Source: Rhizomys pruinosus
Lineage: Eukaryota > Chordata > Mammalia > Rodentia > Spalacidae
Assembly (NCBI GenBank): GCA_009823505.1
Contig: VZQC01011939.1
Coordinates: 570,345 to 634,344, forward strand
Direction of reading: 5' to 3'
Length of the DNA stretch: 64,000 nt
Every line of letters begins with the position of its first letter. Within the stretch, counting starts at the first letter, position 1. Made by a program: the position numbers and the translations under genes. Below, one piece after another: positions 33,793-44,800 of this stretch. The notes beneath the pieces were generated by a model. It was not told the origin of the DNA and ran no database searches. It saw only the letters and a program-made list of their open reading frames with translations.

Positions 33793-33960
33793 GTGTCCTA
33801 GTTAGCTTCTGGTGCTATGAGCAAATATTCTGACTCAAAGCAACTAAGGAGAGGAAAGGGCTTGTCTGCTTATGGTCTGGGTCACTGGTCTGTCTCAGGG
33901 AAATCAAGGCAAGAGCCTGGAGGCCAGAACAGTGGAGGAGCTGGCAGCTCCGGCTGGGTC
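33793..33960 (+). mobile_element. URR1-like DNA transposon fragment
   Basis: CCTAGTTAGCTTCTGGTGCTATGAG and AAAGCAACTAAGGAGAGGAAAGG resemble the end of the rodent non-autonomous hAT-type element URR1, as I know it. The other terminus was not found. Confidence 0.5.
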
Positions 33961-33994
33961 AGCCCTGGCTTACTGCAGCCTCCTGTTTGGCTTG

Positions 33995-34140
33995 TTTTCA
34001 TTGTTGTTTTTTGAGACAGTGTCTCCCTGTTGCCCCAGCTGGCCTGGACCTCACTATGTAGACCAGGCTGGCCTCGAACTCACAGAGAGCTATCTGCTCG
34101 GCCTCCTGAGAAATCAGATTAAGGGCATGTCCTATTAGCC
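33995..34140 (-). repeat. B1 SINE
   Basis: Inverted B1 with TTTTTTGAGACAGTGTCTCC and CTATGTAGACCAGGCTGGCC; the head is truncated. Confidence 0.8.
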
Positions 34141-34152
34141 AAACCTATTTAA

Positions 34153-34372
34153 AAAGTTATTTTCTTTTATGTGTGTGAATATTTGCCTTCATGTATGTAA
34201 GTGCACCTGTGTCATGGAATGACCATGGGGGTCAGAAGAGGGCATCAGGATCCCCAGGAAATGGAGTTAGGCACCATTGTTAGCCACCACGTGGGTGCTG
34301 GGAACCCAACTAGGGTCCTCTGCAAGAGCTGCCGGTGCTCTTAACCCAGGAGCCAGCTCTCTCCAGCTCTCT
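34153..34372 (-). repeat. B2 SINE
   Basis: Full-length inverted B2 without the internal duplication, slightly longer at the head because of a CTCTCCAG duplication. Confidence 0.82.
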
Positions 34373-35092
34373 AGATTTCCTTCTCATGCAGCTTAGGATC
34401 ACCTGACTAGAGGTGGTCTGGCCACAGGGGTAGGGTGGGGGTTGGGTTGCTGGAGCTCCTGTATCAGGACAACCAACAGCGTCCCTTAGAGACATGTCTA
34501 CACAGTTGAGTGTGGAAGTGATTCTAGGCTGAGTGGACAGAGGGACAGACAGATGGATGGATGGTTCCCAGGTGGGTGCTGGATGGACAGAGGGATGAAT
34601 GTGGATGGCTGGAGCTGGGAGATAGAATGCATGGCCTCTCCTGGGTGGGTTCCCTCCTGGCAGAGGCACTCGGGTCTGTTCTGTTGCCTTCCTGGCCCGT
34701 CAGGTGTGTCTCCCCTGTAAGGGTGCCTTGTCCTCCAGCCAGTGGAAAATAATTCCATTTTCTTCCCAGTTAAGGGGAAGCCTGGGCTCAGCAATGCCTA
34801 ACCATACTAGTCCTTCTCAGGGGCAGTGTACACAGCCCCCGCCTCCCAGGCCAGTCAGGCTGTGTCTTCCTGTCATCTTTGGTGCTCCCCTCTCTGCCCT
34901 GGGTACTGGGTGGAGGGCTGTGGATTGCGGATGGATGCATTGCTCCGTTTTGTGAGCCGACCCTCTCTGACCCAGCCTTCTGCTGACCTTGCAGGGAAGT
35001 GGGGCTTCTTCTCTGTGCTGTTTCTGTGCCTAACCTTGCTGGAAGGAAGCATTGCCTTTCCTTTGAACTGTGTTGTTGTTGTTGTTGTTGTT
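34373..35092. other. Intergenic left flank of ERV-Lys
   Basis: No gene supported. 34528-34612 repeats most of 6134-6215. A (GTT)n run at about 35070-35092 lies directly against the LTR. Confidence 0.5.
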
Positions 35093-35500
35093 TGTGGGTT
35101 CCTGCCCCACACAGCAATTGGGGGGATGGATGAGTGTGCTGTCTGCCCAGCCTGCAGCCTCCCAGAACCTGGAGACAATCAGACAGACAGGGAGCCAGTC
35201 AAAGCAGGAACTCATTTATTGTGGAAGAAGCACTTGCTTAAATAAAGATAGCTGTCTGTGTCAAAGGCTTGTGGTTTATGCTGGGCGGCCAGTGGGTACA
35301 AAGGTGGCCTGATCAGGAGGAGCATAGCATGTCTGGTCAGAGCCAGTAAGATGATTATACCTTATCTGATCATGCTGAGGCCACCTGCACAGAAGCCCTT
35401 TCAACCACTGAGGAGAGTTTCAAAACAACCTTAGTTCCCTCCTCCCTGACTTCCCCTTGGCGCCATTTTGAGCACCTGTCCCTCAGCCTCAGGCCCTTCA
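35093..35500 (-). repeat. ERV-Lys 3' LTR
   Basis: TGTGGGTTCCTGCC to GGCCCTTCA, alignable end to end with 42364-42779. Outer end TG, inner end CA as read on plus. Confidence 0.9.
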
Positions 35501-35519
35501 TCTCCCCCTTTTTGTTTTG
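35501..35519 (-). promoter_or_regulatory. ERV-Lys polypurine tract
   Basis: On the minus strand CAAAACAAAAAGGGGGAGA directly precedes the LTR. This is the plus-strand priming site of reverse transcription. Confidence 0.85.
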
Positions 35520-35837
35520 TTTGATCCTGCGAAACCTCATGGTGCAAAACCTCTGGGTCAGCCACGAAACCGATAAGGGCTAGTCGGCAGCGTCCCTGTA
35601 AGAGGCTGGTGCAGCAACCATTTCTAAGGCTTTGTCAGCAGGACCTGAGCAGGGGAGTTAGACTTGGGTGTCTGATGGTGGCGGGAGGCAATCCTAATGG
35701 AGTCTGAGAGTCATTAATTGGACCTTTTCTACCTGTCCCTTTACAAAGGTGACTAGATGGTTAAGGAGGCAAGGTCTGAAAGTAACGAGGAGGAGCAAAG
35801 TAATCAAGGGACCCATCAGTGTGGACAGCGTGGTCAG

Positions 35838-37472
35838 CTAAGGTGATTGTTGATGCCAGGATTCAAACCATCCCTGGTTCTGTTTTAGATCCCTTTCCCT
35901 GTTTGCGAGCCTTTCCCTGACTTTAGCCATGGAGTCCCTCACCACCCCTGAATGATTGGCATAGAAACAGCTCTCTTCCCCCAGGGCTGTGCAGAGCCCT
36001 CCCTGCTGCAGAAAGAGAAGGTCCAATCCCCTACGGTTCTGCAGGACCACCTCTGACAAGGAGCTGAGTGATTTCTCCAGAAGGGAAATGGATTTTTCTA
36101 TTTCCTTAAGGTTTTCATTGATAGTGGCTTGAAGGAAGGCTGGGTCACCAGGGAAGCGATCCCTGTCCCTGATCCGACAAGTCCCAGCCCCAGCAGCGTA
36201 GTGATGGTGATTGCAGTCATGGGCTCTGTCCTCCTCCAGGTCAGGGAACCTTGACCCTGGAAAAGAAACCACTCTTCCCCCCTATAGACAGAAATACAAG
36301 GGAGAACCAGGGTGAGGATGCAGAAGTCAAGGGATTCATTGAAAACCACAGAAGAGAGACAAAGGGCCAACCCTGTGTGGGAGCAGACCCCCCATCCTTA
36401 GGCTTTATCCAAGAAGCCTGTTCCCCAAGATTAAAGGAAGAATTAAAGGAAGTGCATAGGTGAGTATAAGCAGGGGGAACGTTCCCAATGCAGGCGCCTT
36501 GGCCAGTAACTGTCTGGATGGCAAGGCCTGAGATGTCCTTTCCCCAAAAGCAGCCCTGGTCAGACTGGGTAACTTCAAAAGAGCCATTAAGGCCAACCCC
36601 CTCATAAAATCGGGGCCTAATAATATAGCAAAGCCAACAATCTTTAGTAATATTGGGTTGGGAGTTATTAAGGGCATGAAACGTGGATTTCATTAGTTTC
36701 CAGAGGGGGTCCTCAGACATAGTTAGTAGCTCCTCTGTCAGTGAGATCAGAGTCACATTTAAAGGCAGGGAGGGTGATAGTTATCAGAGGTGACCTGGTT
36801 GAGCTGGGAGGTATTTTGGCATTTAGGAGTGGTTTTGGGTCTATTCCCTGGCTGTGTCTCCTAACAGTTTCTATACATCTTAGGGTAAACAGGACCCCTG
36901 TGCCATACCCAGATTTGTATAACCAAAGTCCCCAGGTTAGCCCCAGATTCCAATTGGTATTGAATTTGGCCTTTTCAGTAAAGGAGATTTCTAAGGGATT
37001 ACAGAGTGCAAATGAACTATAAGTGCATTTTGTGAGGGCACCTCGCTTGACCCTAATAAGGCTCAAGGGCGATTGGTGGTCAATCCAATACCATGTGCTG
37101 GTTTTCTTGTATCCCCAAGCTTTGCAATAGAAATCTTGCCCACCATCACATGAGGCAGCCAATGTCCTAGAGGTTGGGGCAGGGCAAACATAAAAACTGA
37201 TTTCCCGCAGCTCATTCACAGATTGGTGTGTTCCACAGCCCGGGATTCCGATCCTGCCCTCATGCCAGGGATCCTGTCAAAACAGGGCACAGAGATCCAC
37301 CTTTAGGGTCAGCCACCACGTCCCTGGAGGATGCGTTCCTCTGACCTGAGCTACAACCAATATCAAGCTGGGGGTGATGACCTGCTAGGTAACATTCCAT
37401 GGCTCATGCGGGTTAGGTGAAACTGGAGTCACCATCCTCTGGAAGACCAGTAGTAAAAGCCAACTTGTCATC
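35838..37472 (-). pseudogene. ERV-Lys env, gammaretrovirus-type, broken
   Basis: Env binds the receptor and fuses membranes. A leader follows a splice-acceptor-like CTCTTTTGTTTTATAG near 37490. The surface part (36713-37219) has the Cys-rich block SCDGGQDFYCKAWG. The next frame (36241-36756) has CWLC at residues 40-43. The transmembrane part (35838-36272) has an AAGAGTC-like fusion segment, then at residues 77-102 the conserved gammaretroviral immunosuppressive-domain region and a CX6CC-like motif in which the first Cys of the final pair is Ser. At least two frameshifts and a stop in the leader break it. The anchor segment is not clear. Confidence 0.85.
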
Positions 37473-37519
37473 ATTTTTGTAGGTTACCTATAAAACAAAA
37501 GAGGACTATTCTCAAGGGC

Positions 37520-37753
37520 TTATTGGCCCATGGACTCCTTATTAGGCTGGGGTCTTCCTTTATTTTTCCTATTTTTATCTCTCTGGGAGTTTGGAAGAGG
37601 TCCTTTCCCAGGTATTTGTTGTTTCGAGACATTTTTGCTTTTTGTTCTTTTCCTTCCCCTCTTTCTGGTGTTGGTGAAGAGGTGCTGTATCTTATTGGCC
37701 AGCCACCAAAGTTGTCTCCTCTCCCTCTGGGACAATTGGTGTGGTTTTGTCAT
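37520..37753 (-). CDS. Basic 77-residue ORF between pol and env
   Basis: ATG-initiated and open for 77 codons, starting inside the integrase C-terminal region in another frame and ending just before env. Residues 30-40 are strongly basic (RKRGRKRTKSK) and the C-terminal half is Lys/Asn/Pro rich. Some betaretroviruses encode an Arg-rich RNA-export protein near the env leader; position and charge fit, but I see no clear sequence match. It could equally be a chance frame. Confidence 0.35.
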   Translation of the reverse strand: MTKPHQLSQRERRQLWWLANKIQHLFTNTRKRGRKRTKSKNVSKQQIPGKGPLPNSQRDKNRKNKGRPQPNKESMGQ

Positions 37754-40261
37754 GCTCTTCCTCCTGGGGGAGGAATTTAAGGTTTCTAGCTGAAATCCAA
37801 ATGGGGTTGGGGTTCAAGGGGGGAAAGACGTACCCAAAACCTCTCCCTAGGGTCAAAAGCAGATTGGGACCCTTCCATTGTACTGTAAGGGGTTCCTCCA
37901 TTTCACCTGAATAGGAGGTTGGTGTGACTGTGTCCCCCAGTGTTTATAAAGCCTACTCTCCAAGCACCCTTTTTGCAAATTAAAAATATTTAGGGTTGCT
38001 AGTAAGACATAACTGTACGTGGGGGCTCTGGTCTCCCTCTTTTTGTTTTTGTAATTGTATTTTAAGATCTCTATGAGTCCGTTCCACAATAGCTTGTCCC
38101 TGGGGTTCTATGGGATGCCAGTGGAATGGGAGATTTCCCATGACTTGAAAAAGGAAGAGAGGGCCTGGCTTGTGAAACAAGGCCCATTATCAGTTTTTAC
38201 TTGAAGGGGGAGACCCAATAATGTGAAGGCCTGTAGGGAATGGGACTTAGCATGTTTTGGCCTTTCACCTGTATGAGCCCAGCAGACATGTGAGAAGGTG
38301 TCAACTGAAACAAATAGATATTTGAGTCTCCCATATGGTGGAAAATGGGTGACATCAGTTTGCCACAAGGCATTGGGCTTTAGTCCCTGGGGCTTGACCC
38401 CAGCTGGCTACAAGGAGGGGAGTTGTAAGAAAGGCTGGCAGAACTTACAAGTATGGATAATTCTTTTAAGATCTTCTATGGGGACCCCAGGAAATCAGGC
38501 ATGAAGTCCTCTCCAATTGTTATGAGTTAACTTGTTAAATTTTGGGGCTTGTTGTAGAGTGAGTACTCTGGTGTTGCCTGATGCAAGCTGATCTGTCAGT
38601 GCTTTTCCCTGGGCCAACAACCCAGGGAGATTTTGATGTCCTCTCAGGTGGTGAATAGAAATGCAGTTTTTATGTTCCATTAGTAAGGAACGAACCTGGA
38701 TCATGAGGGGAATAATGGAGTTGTTATCCAATTGAATGTGAGACCAGACTAGGCCAGGTAGTAAATTTACAGTGTATAGGCTATCTGAGAAGAGAGTCAT
38801 GCATTCTGGGACCTCTTTTAAGGCTAGGGCAATGGCCATCAACTCCTTATATTGAGCCAGTCCCTCACAATTGGGGGCTTTCGGGGTGGGGTTCTTCAGA
38901 AACAAGCGGGGCTCTTGCCATTCTAATTGGAGAAAGGCTGACACCCCCCAGTGAGGGCCAAAGTGGCAATCCAGTTGACCTAGGAATCTCTCTAGGGCTA
39001 TCAACAGGCGGGGATTATTTAGTTCTACCCATGTAAAGTCTCTCAACCTATAGGGAGTGATGATCTTATCAGGATCCTTCCCAAAGCTTCGGAGGGCAGA
39101 GTCCCTCTGCCTTTGAATCATGTGATCTATGGGTGTGTACACCCAAGGCCTTCCCCCAAGAGAGGGGTGGAGCCATTGGAGAGGCTGACCATTTTGAGTG
39201 AGTACTGCTGTCACTAGCTGAGCCCCAGGGAGGATCCAGAGTTCCAAAGGGTCCTGAGGGTGGTACTGGATGAGACATGCCTTGTTGATAGCATCCTGTA
39301 CCATATGGAGAATCTGGGAATGTTCCTTGCTTAGATAAATTTGATCTGTATGGCTCCAGCCAACAACAGAGTAAAGAGGGGAGATAAGACGTAGGTAGTT
39401 ATTGGGACCCAAGGCCAAAGCCAGTTAATTTCCCCTAAAAATTTTGTAGTTCAGTAAGTGTCAAAGGATTGTTGTAAACCAACTGGGGCTTAAGTTGGAG
39501 GCCTTTTCAAGAGAAAGTGATGCCCCAAGAATTTTAAGTGGAGGAAAATCCTGGATTTTGTCAGGTGAGACAAGAAGCCCCCCCCCCTTTTAAGCATCCC
39601 AGAGGCCGGCCAGCTCTTGGGGGGATGAGGACCCCCAGAATAATATCATCCATGTATATGTACAAGGAGGCCCCAGGGACAGCCAAAGCAGGGGAGAGCA
39701 AGGCTTTGACTTACTGTTGGCAAAAGGCAGGGTTATTAGTCCTCCCCTGGGGCAGCACTCTCCATTCATACCCGGGCATCCGGTCTGGAGAAGTTAGTGG
39801 AAGGAACTGAAAAGGCAAATTTCTCACAGTCAGTGGGGCAGAGTGGGATAGAGAAAAAGCAATCCTTCAAATCTACAGCCTTAAGATGTAATCCCCGAGG
39901 GGATCACTGGCACCCAGGGGAGTCCCCTCTGGGGTGTGCCAGCTGACACCATTTGGGCATTAACTTTTCTCAGATCCAGAAGCATTCTCCAAGCCCTGGA
40001 GGCCTTTCAGATAACAAAGACCGGGGAGTTCCGTGGGCTGGTGGAGGGTCGGATATGTCCCAACTGCAGTTGCCCTGCTACCAGAGCCTCAAGCGCCTGG
40101 ACCCTGTGAACTGGAAGGGGCCACTGCTCAACCCAGCGGGAGGTCCGGGGGTCCACTGTACGGCGGGTACTGAAGGAGCAGTGGCCTCTAGAATTGGGGG
40201 TGAGCCTGGGGAGCCTTTTTAGGATCCCCTCAATAATTCTGAAGGGGACCACGATAATCAA
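37692..40261 (-). pseudogene. ERV-Lys pol (RT, RNase H, integrase), broken
   Basis: Pol copies the viral RNA and integrates the DNA. The reverse transcriptase entry is at 40007-40261 ([12 protein letters not shown]). The catalytic YMDD lies near 39650 (YMDDIILG). A 307-codon open stretch, 38495-39418, spans connection, RNase H (LFSDSLYTVN) and the start of integrase (KLTHNNWRG). The integrase core keeps DVTH and KTDNGP (38108-38368) and the catalytic Glu in GQAIVERTH (37980-38180). The C-terminal domain is at 37692-37901 (QWKGPNLLL). Frameshifts separate these blocks. Confidence 0.88.
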
Positions 40262-40383
40262 CAGGCTGAGATCCGTCAGCCTCCTCTAGATCCAGGACCT
40301 CATTATAAAACTCCTGATGATCAGTTGTGAGAAATGCCTGAGCATCCCCCAAAATGTCCTATCTGAGGAGATTAGCCCCTGGA

Positions 40384-40623
40384 CTACAAGAGGGCGAACT
40401 TGTCCATGGACCCCGTCAGCGTCCTGCCACCATAGCCAATCTTCAGTCTCCTGAGATCTAGTGTTCCCCCCCCCACCCCAGAAACTTCTGGGCCTTGCAC
40501 AAGGGGCCAAGAGCAGGGAAAGTCCTCCTTCTGGAGTACAGTTGGATCCACGCCAGTGTCAATCAGGCAGTGGAAATGCTTTCCCTGAATCATGATGTCC
40601 ACTTTTGGCCTCACTCCCGACAC
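40384..40623 (-). pseudogene. ERV-Lys protease
   Basis: Retroviral aspartic protease that would cleave Gag-Pol. The active site reads LIDTGVD (Asp22-Thr23-Gly24 of the open stretch), so the catalytic triad is kept. Downstream, flap-like and C-terminal parts continue into frameshifted sequence toward RT. No dUTPase-like segment is visible between gag and pro, unlike ERV-Ile. Confidence 0.75.
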
Positions 40624-40789
40624 TGTGGGAACAGTCCACTGGGCTGAGACCCGACCAGGCTCAGGGTTTCTATACCATCGGGACAGTAATGGGGCTGGGG
40701 ACCACCTCTGGTCTATTTTAAAGCATTTCCATCCAGATCAAACTTGGACCTACAGTCTTTCTTCCAATGGTACTCCTTTCTACACCTGG

Positions 40790-42282
40790 GTCATGGTGTC
40801 TTAGGAGGGTTAGAGGATGTCCCTGCCCCCCTCTTAGAGGCTCCCATCCTGGGGGGCACCTCGAGGGGTCCTGTCAGGACATTTCCTCTTAAAGTGATCT
40901 TTCTGACAGCAGCCAAAATAGGTTCCCTTCCCTCCCCCCTTGGGGGTGTCTGGGCCTGGGCTACCTGGAGGGTGGCTAAGGCTTCGGCAAGGGCTCGAGT
41001 CTTCTGAGCCTGCATCCCCATATACTTGCAGGTCAGGACCCACGAGGCCATGGCACATTCTTTCATCCCCACTCAGGCCAATTTAGAGTCCCTGTTCATC
41101 CCATCCCAGACCAGGATCTTAACAAACTGGTCCCTGAGTGGGCTCATGGGGAACTTCTGCTTAAGACTGGTCTCCACCCAGTGCATAAATTCTGGAAGTG
41201 GCTTTGGGGGTCCCTGAATTAGCCCCAGCAACGGAGACTCGATGGGCCCCTTGTCAAGTCCTCACCACGTGGCTCTCTCCATGGTTCTCACCTGCTCCCG
41301 GTAAGGGGCTGTTAAAGCAGCCTATTGGGTCCCAGTGGCATAATGATCATCACTGCCGAAAAGCATTCCTAGGGTGATGTCGACTCTCGGGTCAGCCGCC
41401 TGATTCCTTTCTGCCTGAGCTCTACATTCTTCCCTAAAGATAAAAGTGGCAAGGGACAAAATGGCCTTAGCAAGGCCCATCCAGTCCTTAGTCACCAGGT
41501 CTCTATGAATTAGGCCGTCCAGGACGGTCTCCACCCAGGGGGAATTAGGCCCATCCTCCGCAATAACCTTCCATAACACTTTCAGTTCCCCTGCCTCCCA
41601 CGGGTACCAGACTGCCCGGCGATTTCCCCCTGGGGTTGACATTAACCTAACCAGGAATGCCCGGTCAGGGGCCTCAAGACACTTTTGGGGTGTCCCCAGT
41701 CCAGGTCCCGATAGGAAAGTGGCCCAGACCGGGTTCCCGAATGAGGGGAAAATATGAACTCAGCTCCTCAGGCTCCCGGTGTGGGAGGTGTTTCCATCCT
41801 CAGGGGCCTTAGGGGTTGACAGAGGTACTGGAACATTGGAGGCTGTAGAGGTGGGATTAGGGGAAGGGTCCTCACAAGGAGGGAGTCATTCTTCAAAGAA
41901 TTTTTCTCAATTAGCAAAGTCTGGGAAAGGATCAGGGGTGGGGTCAGGCTTAGGGAGACTTAGATCTGCTGCCTGCCTGATGCCTGCCCACCACCAAGCA
42001 GTGCCCCCCCCCCAGAAAAAGCAGGCTTTAAGGTCCGCCATGGTGGGATAGAAGCCAAGGGGAGGATCCACTCCGGCATGGATCTCTGGCTGCCTAGCCA
42101 GGGCCTCCACCAAACCCAGGTGTTAGCTTTGGAAAGGTTTGCCCCCCGATCCATAGGGCCAAGATCAGGACAGTGTCCCACACGTTGGCAGCACTGGAGT
42201 CAGACAGCTCCAGGCCCTGGCTTATTAACATGCATCGCAGCACCTGAAGTGCTGGGTCTTTCTTAGAAGTTATGTTACCCAT
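40790..42282 (-). pseudogene. ERV-Lys gag, broken
   Basis: Gag is the structural polyprotein. The start MGNITSKK near 42282 gives a Gly2 for myristoylation and lies only about 60 bp after the primer site. A capsid piece is open at 41322-41642 (PWVETVLDGLIHRDLVTKDW). The nucleocapsid near 40900 shows FGCCQKDHFKRKC, a zinc knuckle whose first Cys is replaced by Tyr. Frameshifts and stops interrupt it throughout. Confidence 0.78.
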
Positions 42283-42328
42283 CCTTTCAGGTCTCACCCT
42301 GGAATCCACGCTTGGCCCCCTGAATTTC

Positions 42329-42342
42329 CCACTTACCCTTAG
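42329..42342 (-). promoter_or_regulatory. ERV-Lys major splice donor candidate
   Basis: Minus strand AAGGGTAAGT, a near-consensus 5' splice site between primer site and gag, where the env donor is expected. Confidence 0.55.
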
Positions 42343-42343
42343 A

Positions 42344-42361
42344 GCCCCACGTTGGGAGCCA
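42344..42361 (-). promoter_or_regulatory. ERV-Lys primer binding site, tRNA-Lys(1,2) type
   Basis: Plus strand GCCCCACGTTGGGAGCCA equals the 3' end of tRNA-Lys (CUU type, with CCA) at 17 of 18 bases. Two bases separate it from the LTR. Confidence 0.88.
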
Positions 42362-42363
42362 GA

Positions 42364-42779
42364 TGTGGGGTCCTGCCCCACACCACAATGTGTGGGGGGG
42401 GTCGATGAGTGTGCTGTCTGTGCAGCCCACAGCCTCCCAGAACCCGGAGACAATCAGACAGACAGGGAGTCTGTCAAAGCAGGAACTCATTTATTGCAGA
42501 AGAAGCACTTGCTTAAATAAGGATAGTTGTCTGTGTCAAAGGCTTGGTTTATGTGGGGAGGGCTGGGTGGCCAATGGGTACAAAGGTCCCCCGATCACAA
42601 GCATAGCATGTCTGGTTAGAGCCAATAAGATGATTACACCTTGTCTGATCACGCCAAAATCACCTGCACGGAAGCCCTTTCGACCACTGAGGAGAGTTTC
42701 AAAACAACCTTAGTTCCCTCCTCCCTGACTTCCCCTTGGTGCCATCTTGAGTGTCTGTCCCTCAGCCTCGGGCCCTTCA
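42364..42779 (-). repeat. ERV-Lys 5' LTR
   Basis: TGTGGGGTCCTGCC to GGCCCTTCA. It differs from the 3' LTR by scattered substitutions and small indels, roughly a tenth of positions by eye. Confidence 0.9.
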
Positions 42780-42879
42780 GGTGTCCAGCTGAGCCCAGGC
42801 TCCATGACTGTCACGTCAGATGAGTCAAGGCCATACGTGACTGACAGCCTCCAGAAACAGCTGACCACATCCTCTCTTT
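42780..42879. other. ERV junction sequence
   Basis: Joins the ERV-Lys 5' LTR to plus-strand gammaretrovirus-like pol. No target duplication of the LTR's other flank. Confidence 0.4.
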
Positions 42880-43290
42880 TCTAGGATTGGTGGGCATCTT
42901 CCATGACTGGATCACTAATTTTGCTGTTATAGCCAAACCCTTGTACCAGGCAGGTAAGGAGACCCCCGTGGGGCCTCTCTCCCACCCTGCTTTTGTCCGA
43001 CTCCACTTCTCTCTCCTTAGGGATGCTCGCCCTCCCAACTGGCCCTGCTTCGGCTCTCCCAGACATTTCCCACCTCTTTACAAATGAAAGGTTTGGAGTG
43101 GCCACAGGGGTCCTGGCCCAACACATTGGGCCCTCATACTGGGCAATGGCATTTCTCTCCAAACAGCTTGACCCCACTGTCTGTGGATGGCAGCCATGTC
43201 TGAGGGCACTGGCGGCAGCGGCTGAACTCACCCAGGAAGCTCTCAGACTGGCCCTTCTCCAGCCCATTCTGGTGTACTCTGCATAGGCTT
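42880..43290 (+). pseudogene. Gammaretrovirus-like RT/RNase H fragment
   Basis: Frames 42887-43087 and 42993-43286 read as the end of reverse transcriptase and the start of RNase H: GIFHDWITNFAVIAKPLYQ, then GVATGVLAQHIGPSYWAMA and FLSKQLDPTVCGWQPCLRA. This is class I (gammaretrovirus-related) pol on the strand opposite to ERV-Lys. The YXDD-containing part upstream is missing. Confidence 0.8.
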
Positions 43291-43389
43291 TCGGACCTCC
43301 TTGGCCATTCTTCTTCCTGCACCCTCAGGTGCTCAGGTTTTCTGCCTCTTTGTCTTAGTGTCCTCCTTAAAACTTTATTTCCTAAGTCT

Positions 43390-43820
43390 CTTCAGCCCAG
43401 GTGGACTGGACCCCACATCGTCATCCTTACTATGCCATCGCCTGCCAAACTATTAGGCCAGCCACACTGTACCATTTGTCCAGACTCAAGACAGCCCCAA
43501 CCCAGGATGGATGGTCTGTCAAACAGCTGGGACCCAGTATTCTCAGGTTTTCCAGAGACCCTCAAGAACAGGTCTGAATGGTCAGGTATAACAGCCCTCG
43601 CCCTCTGTACTTTCACCTTCCTCTGCCCCCCCTGCTGCCACAGACTGTGACACCCCTGCCCGGTTGTCTTGTTATTGTCTCAGGCTTCACCCTACTAGGT
43701 GAGGCTGTGCCAGATTTGACATACTGCTGTCATGTCCATGCTTGGGATACCTGGACAGATGAAACCGGGGAGCCCACGTTTAGACCCTGTCCTCTGACCA
43801 AGACCATCTACCAATAAGAG
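43390..43820 (+). pseudogene. Gamma-type integrase C-terminus and env start
   Basis: WTGPHIVILTMPSPAKLLG (43405-43460) matches the gammaretroviral integrase C-terminal domain pattern. A hydrophobic leader-like stretch (about 43590-43700) and a Cys/Trp-rich env-like beginning (TYCCHVHAWDTW) follow. The integrase core between this and the RNase H is deleted. Confidence 0.6.
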
Positions 43821-44379
43821 GAGCCTCTCCAACCTCAAACAGAAGCCTCCTTCTGATCTTAGCCCCTGGTCTCCACCTCTTGCAGGAACACATCCAGGAT
43901 GTCTCCAGAATGGTCTTCACATCCTTACATCCCTGTGCCCACAGCCCTGCCTATTCCCAGCTCTCCCTCCCTCCAATGTCTCAGCTCAGCAGGAAGCAGC
44001 CAGAGCAGAGATGTCATTCTATATACCCTAGGAGTCTGGGATGTTAGGTCGGGCTGGGTACTTCAAGCGCCATGCCTAGCACGGAGTGGATGTTGCTGAG
44101 CCCCACATGTCTGAACCAGTCCCCACCCCTGCGGATCCCCAATCGGTGCTTGCATCCGGACCAGTCTTCCTTTCCCGTTTAGAGCTTCTGGATCTGAACA
44201 CAGCTACAAATTCCCATGAGACCACTGGAACTGAGGCCCATCGCAGCTGCCATCCGGTTACTTTTGTAACCCAACTGTAAGAATGAAACTTTGCCTGGCT
44301 TGAGGTAAGAACTTGTAAGATCTGTCCAAAAAAAAAACAAACAAACAAACAAAACTCTGAGAGTTATCTGATATCTCTG
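43821..44379 (+). mobile_element. Residual class I ERV sequence
   Basis: No open frame of note. CAGCTGCCATCCGGTTACTTT at about 44241 closely matches 6089-6110 (CAGCTGCCAGCCGGTTACTTT), tying this to the fragment at 5.4-6.1 kb. An (AAAC)n run lies at 44335-44353. Confidence 0.45.
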
Positions 44380-44800
44380 TGGGCATGCAGTTGCCTCTGT
44401 GAGTTATCTGTAACTCTGGAAGGTCCGGGATATTACTATGTTTTCTTGCATTGTCTATCTCTGCAAAGTTCCAGAACTGAATAGCCCCTTCCTTTGAGGC
44501 ATTGAGCAAAAATGTCACCTCTAGTTTACCTGTTGCACAAACAGGCGCTCTGCAGCCTCCCAATTAGAGCCAAGGTGGCTCGCCCTTCCCTCACACCTGC
44601 CCCCCACTTCCTTGCCCAGAGCACAGTAACTTTGGGTATATAAGTGCACTGCTGGCATGAATAAAGAGAGAGCTTTATCTCCCGAGCTTTCTCTCAGGCA
44701 TGAATAAAGAGAGAGTTTTATCTCCCGGGCTTTCTCTTAGTCGTGTCTCTTTGTCTTTCTTTGTCTTTCCATTCTGTCTTGTAAATCCCTCGTGGTCCCC
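44380..44800 (+). mobile_element. LTR with duplicated polyadenylation segment
   Basis: TATA box GTATATAAG at about 44636, then AATAAA at about 44660. A 43-bp unit (44654-44696) holding that signal is repeated at 44697-44739 with four changes. The CT/TCTTTGTC-rich part resembles U5. Boundaries are approximate. Confidence 0.55.

Larger units (their letters stand above)
35093..42779 (-). mobile_element. Provirus ERV-Lys: betaretrovirus-like with gamma-type env
   Basis: A 7.7-kb minus-strand provirus flanked by direct LTRs (408 and 416 bp). Order: LTR, primer site, splice donor, gag, pro, pol, env, polypurine tract, LTR. Protease, polymerase and integrase look class II; env looks gammaretroviral with CWLC and a CX6CC-like motif. 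Many frameshifts make it inactive. No 6-bp target duplication is visible: the left flank is a GTT repeat and the right flank begins GGTGTC. Confidence 0.88.

Noticed and set aside
34310..35245. Frames of 100-140 codons left of ERV-Lys
   Set aside because: They cover the minisatellite, a (GTT)n run and the LTR.
36241..37022. Plus-strand frames in the ERV-Lys env region
   Set aside because: Antisense to clear env motifs.
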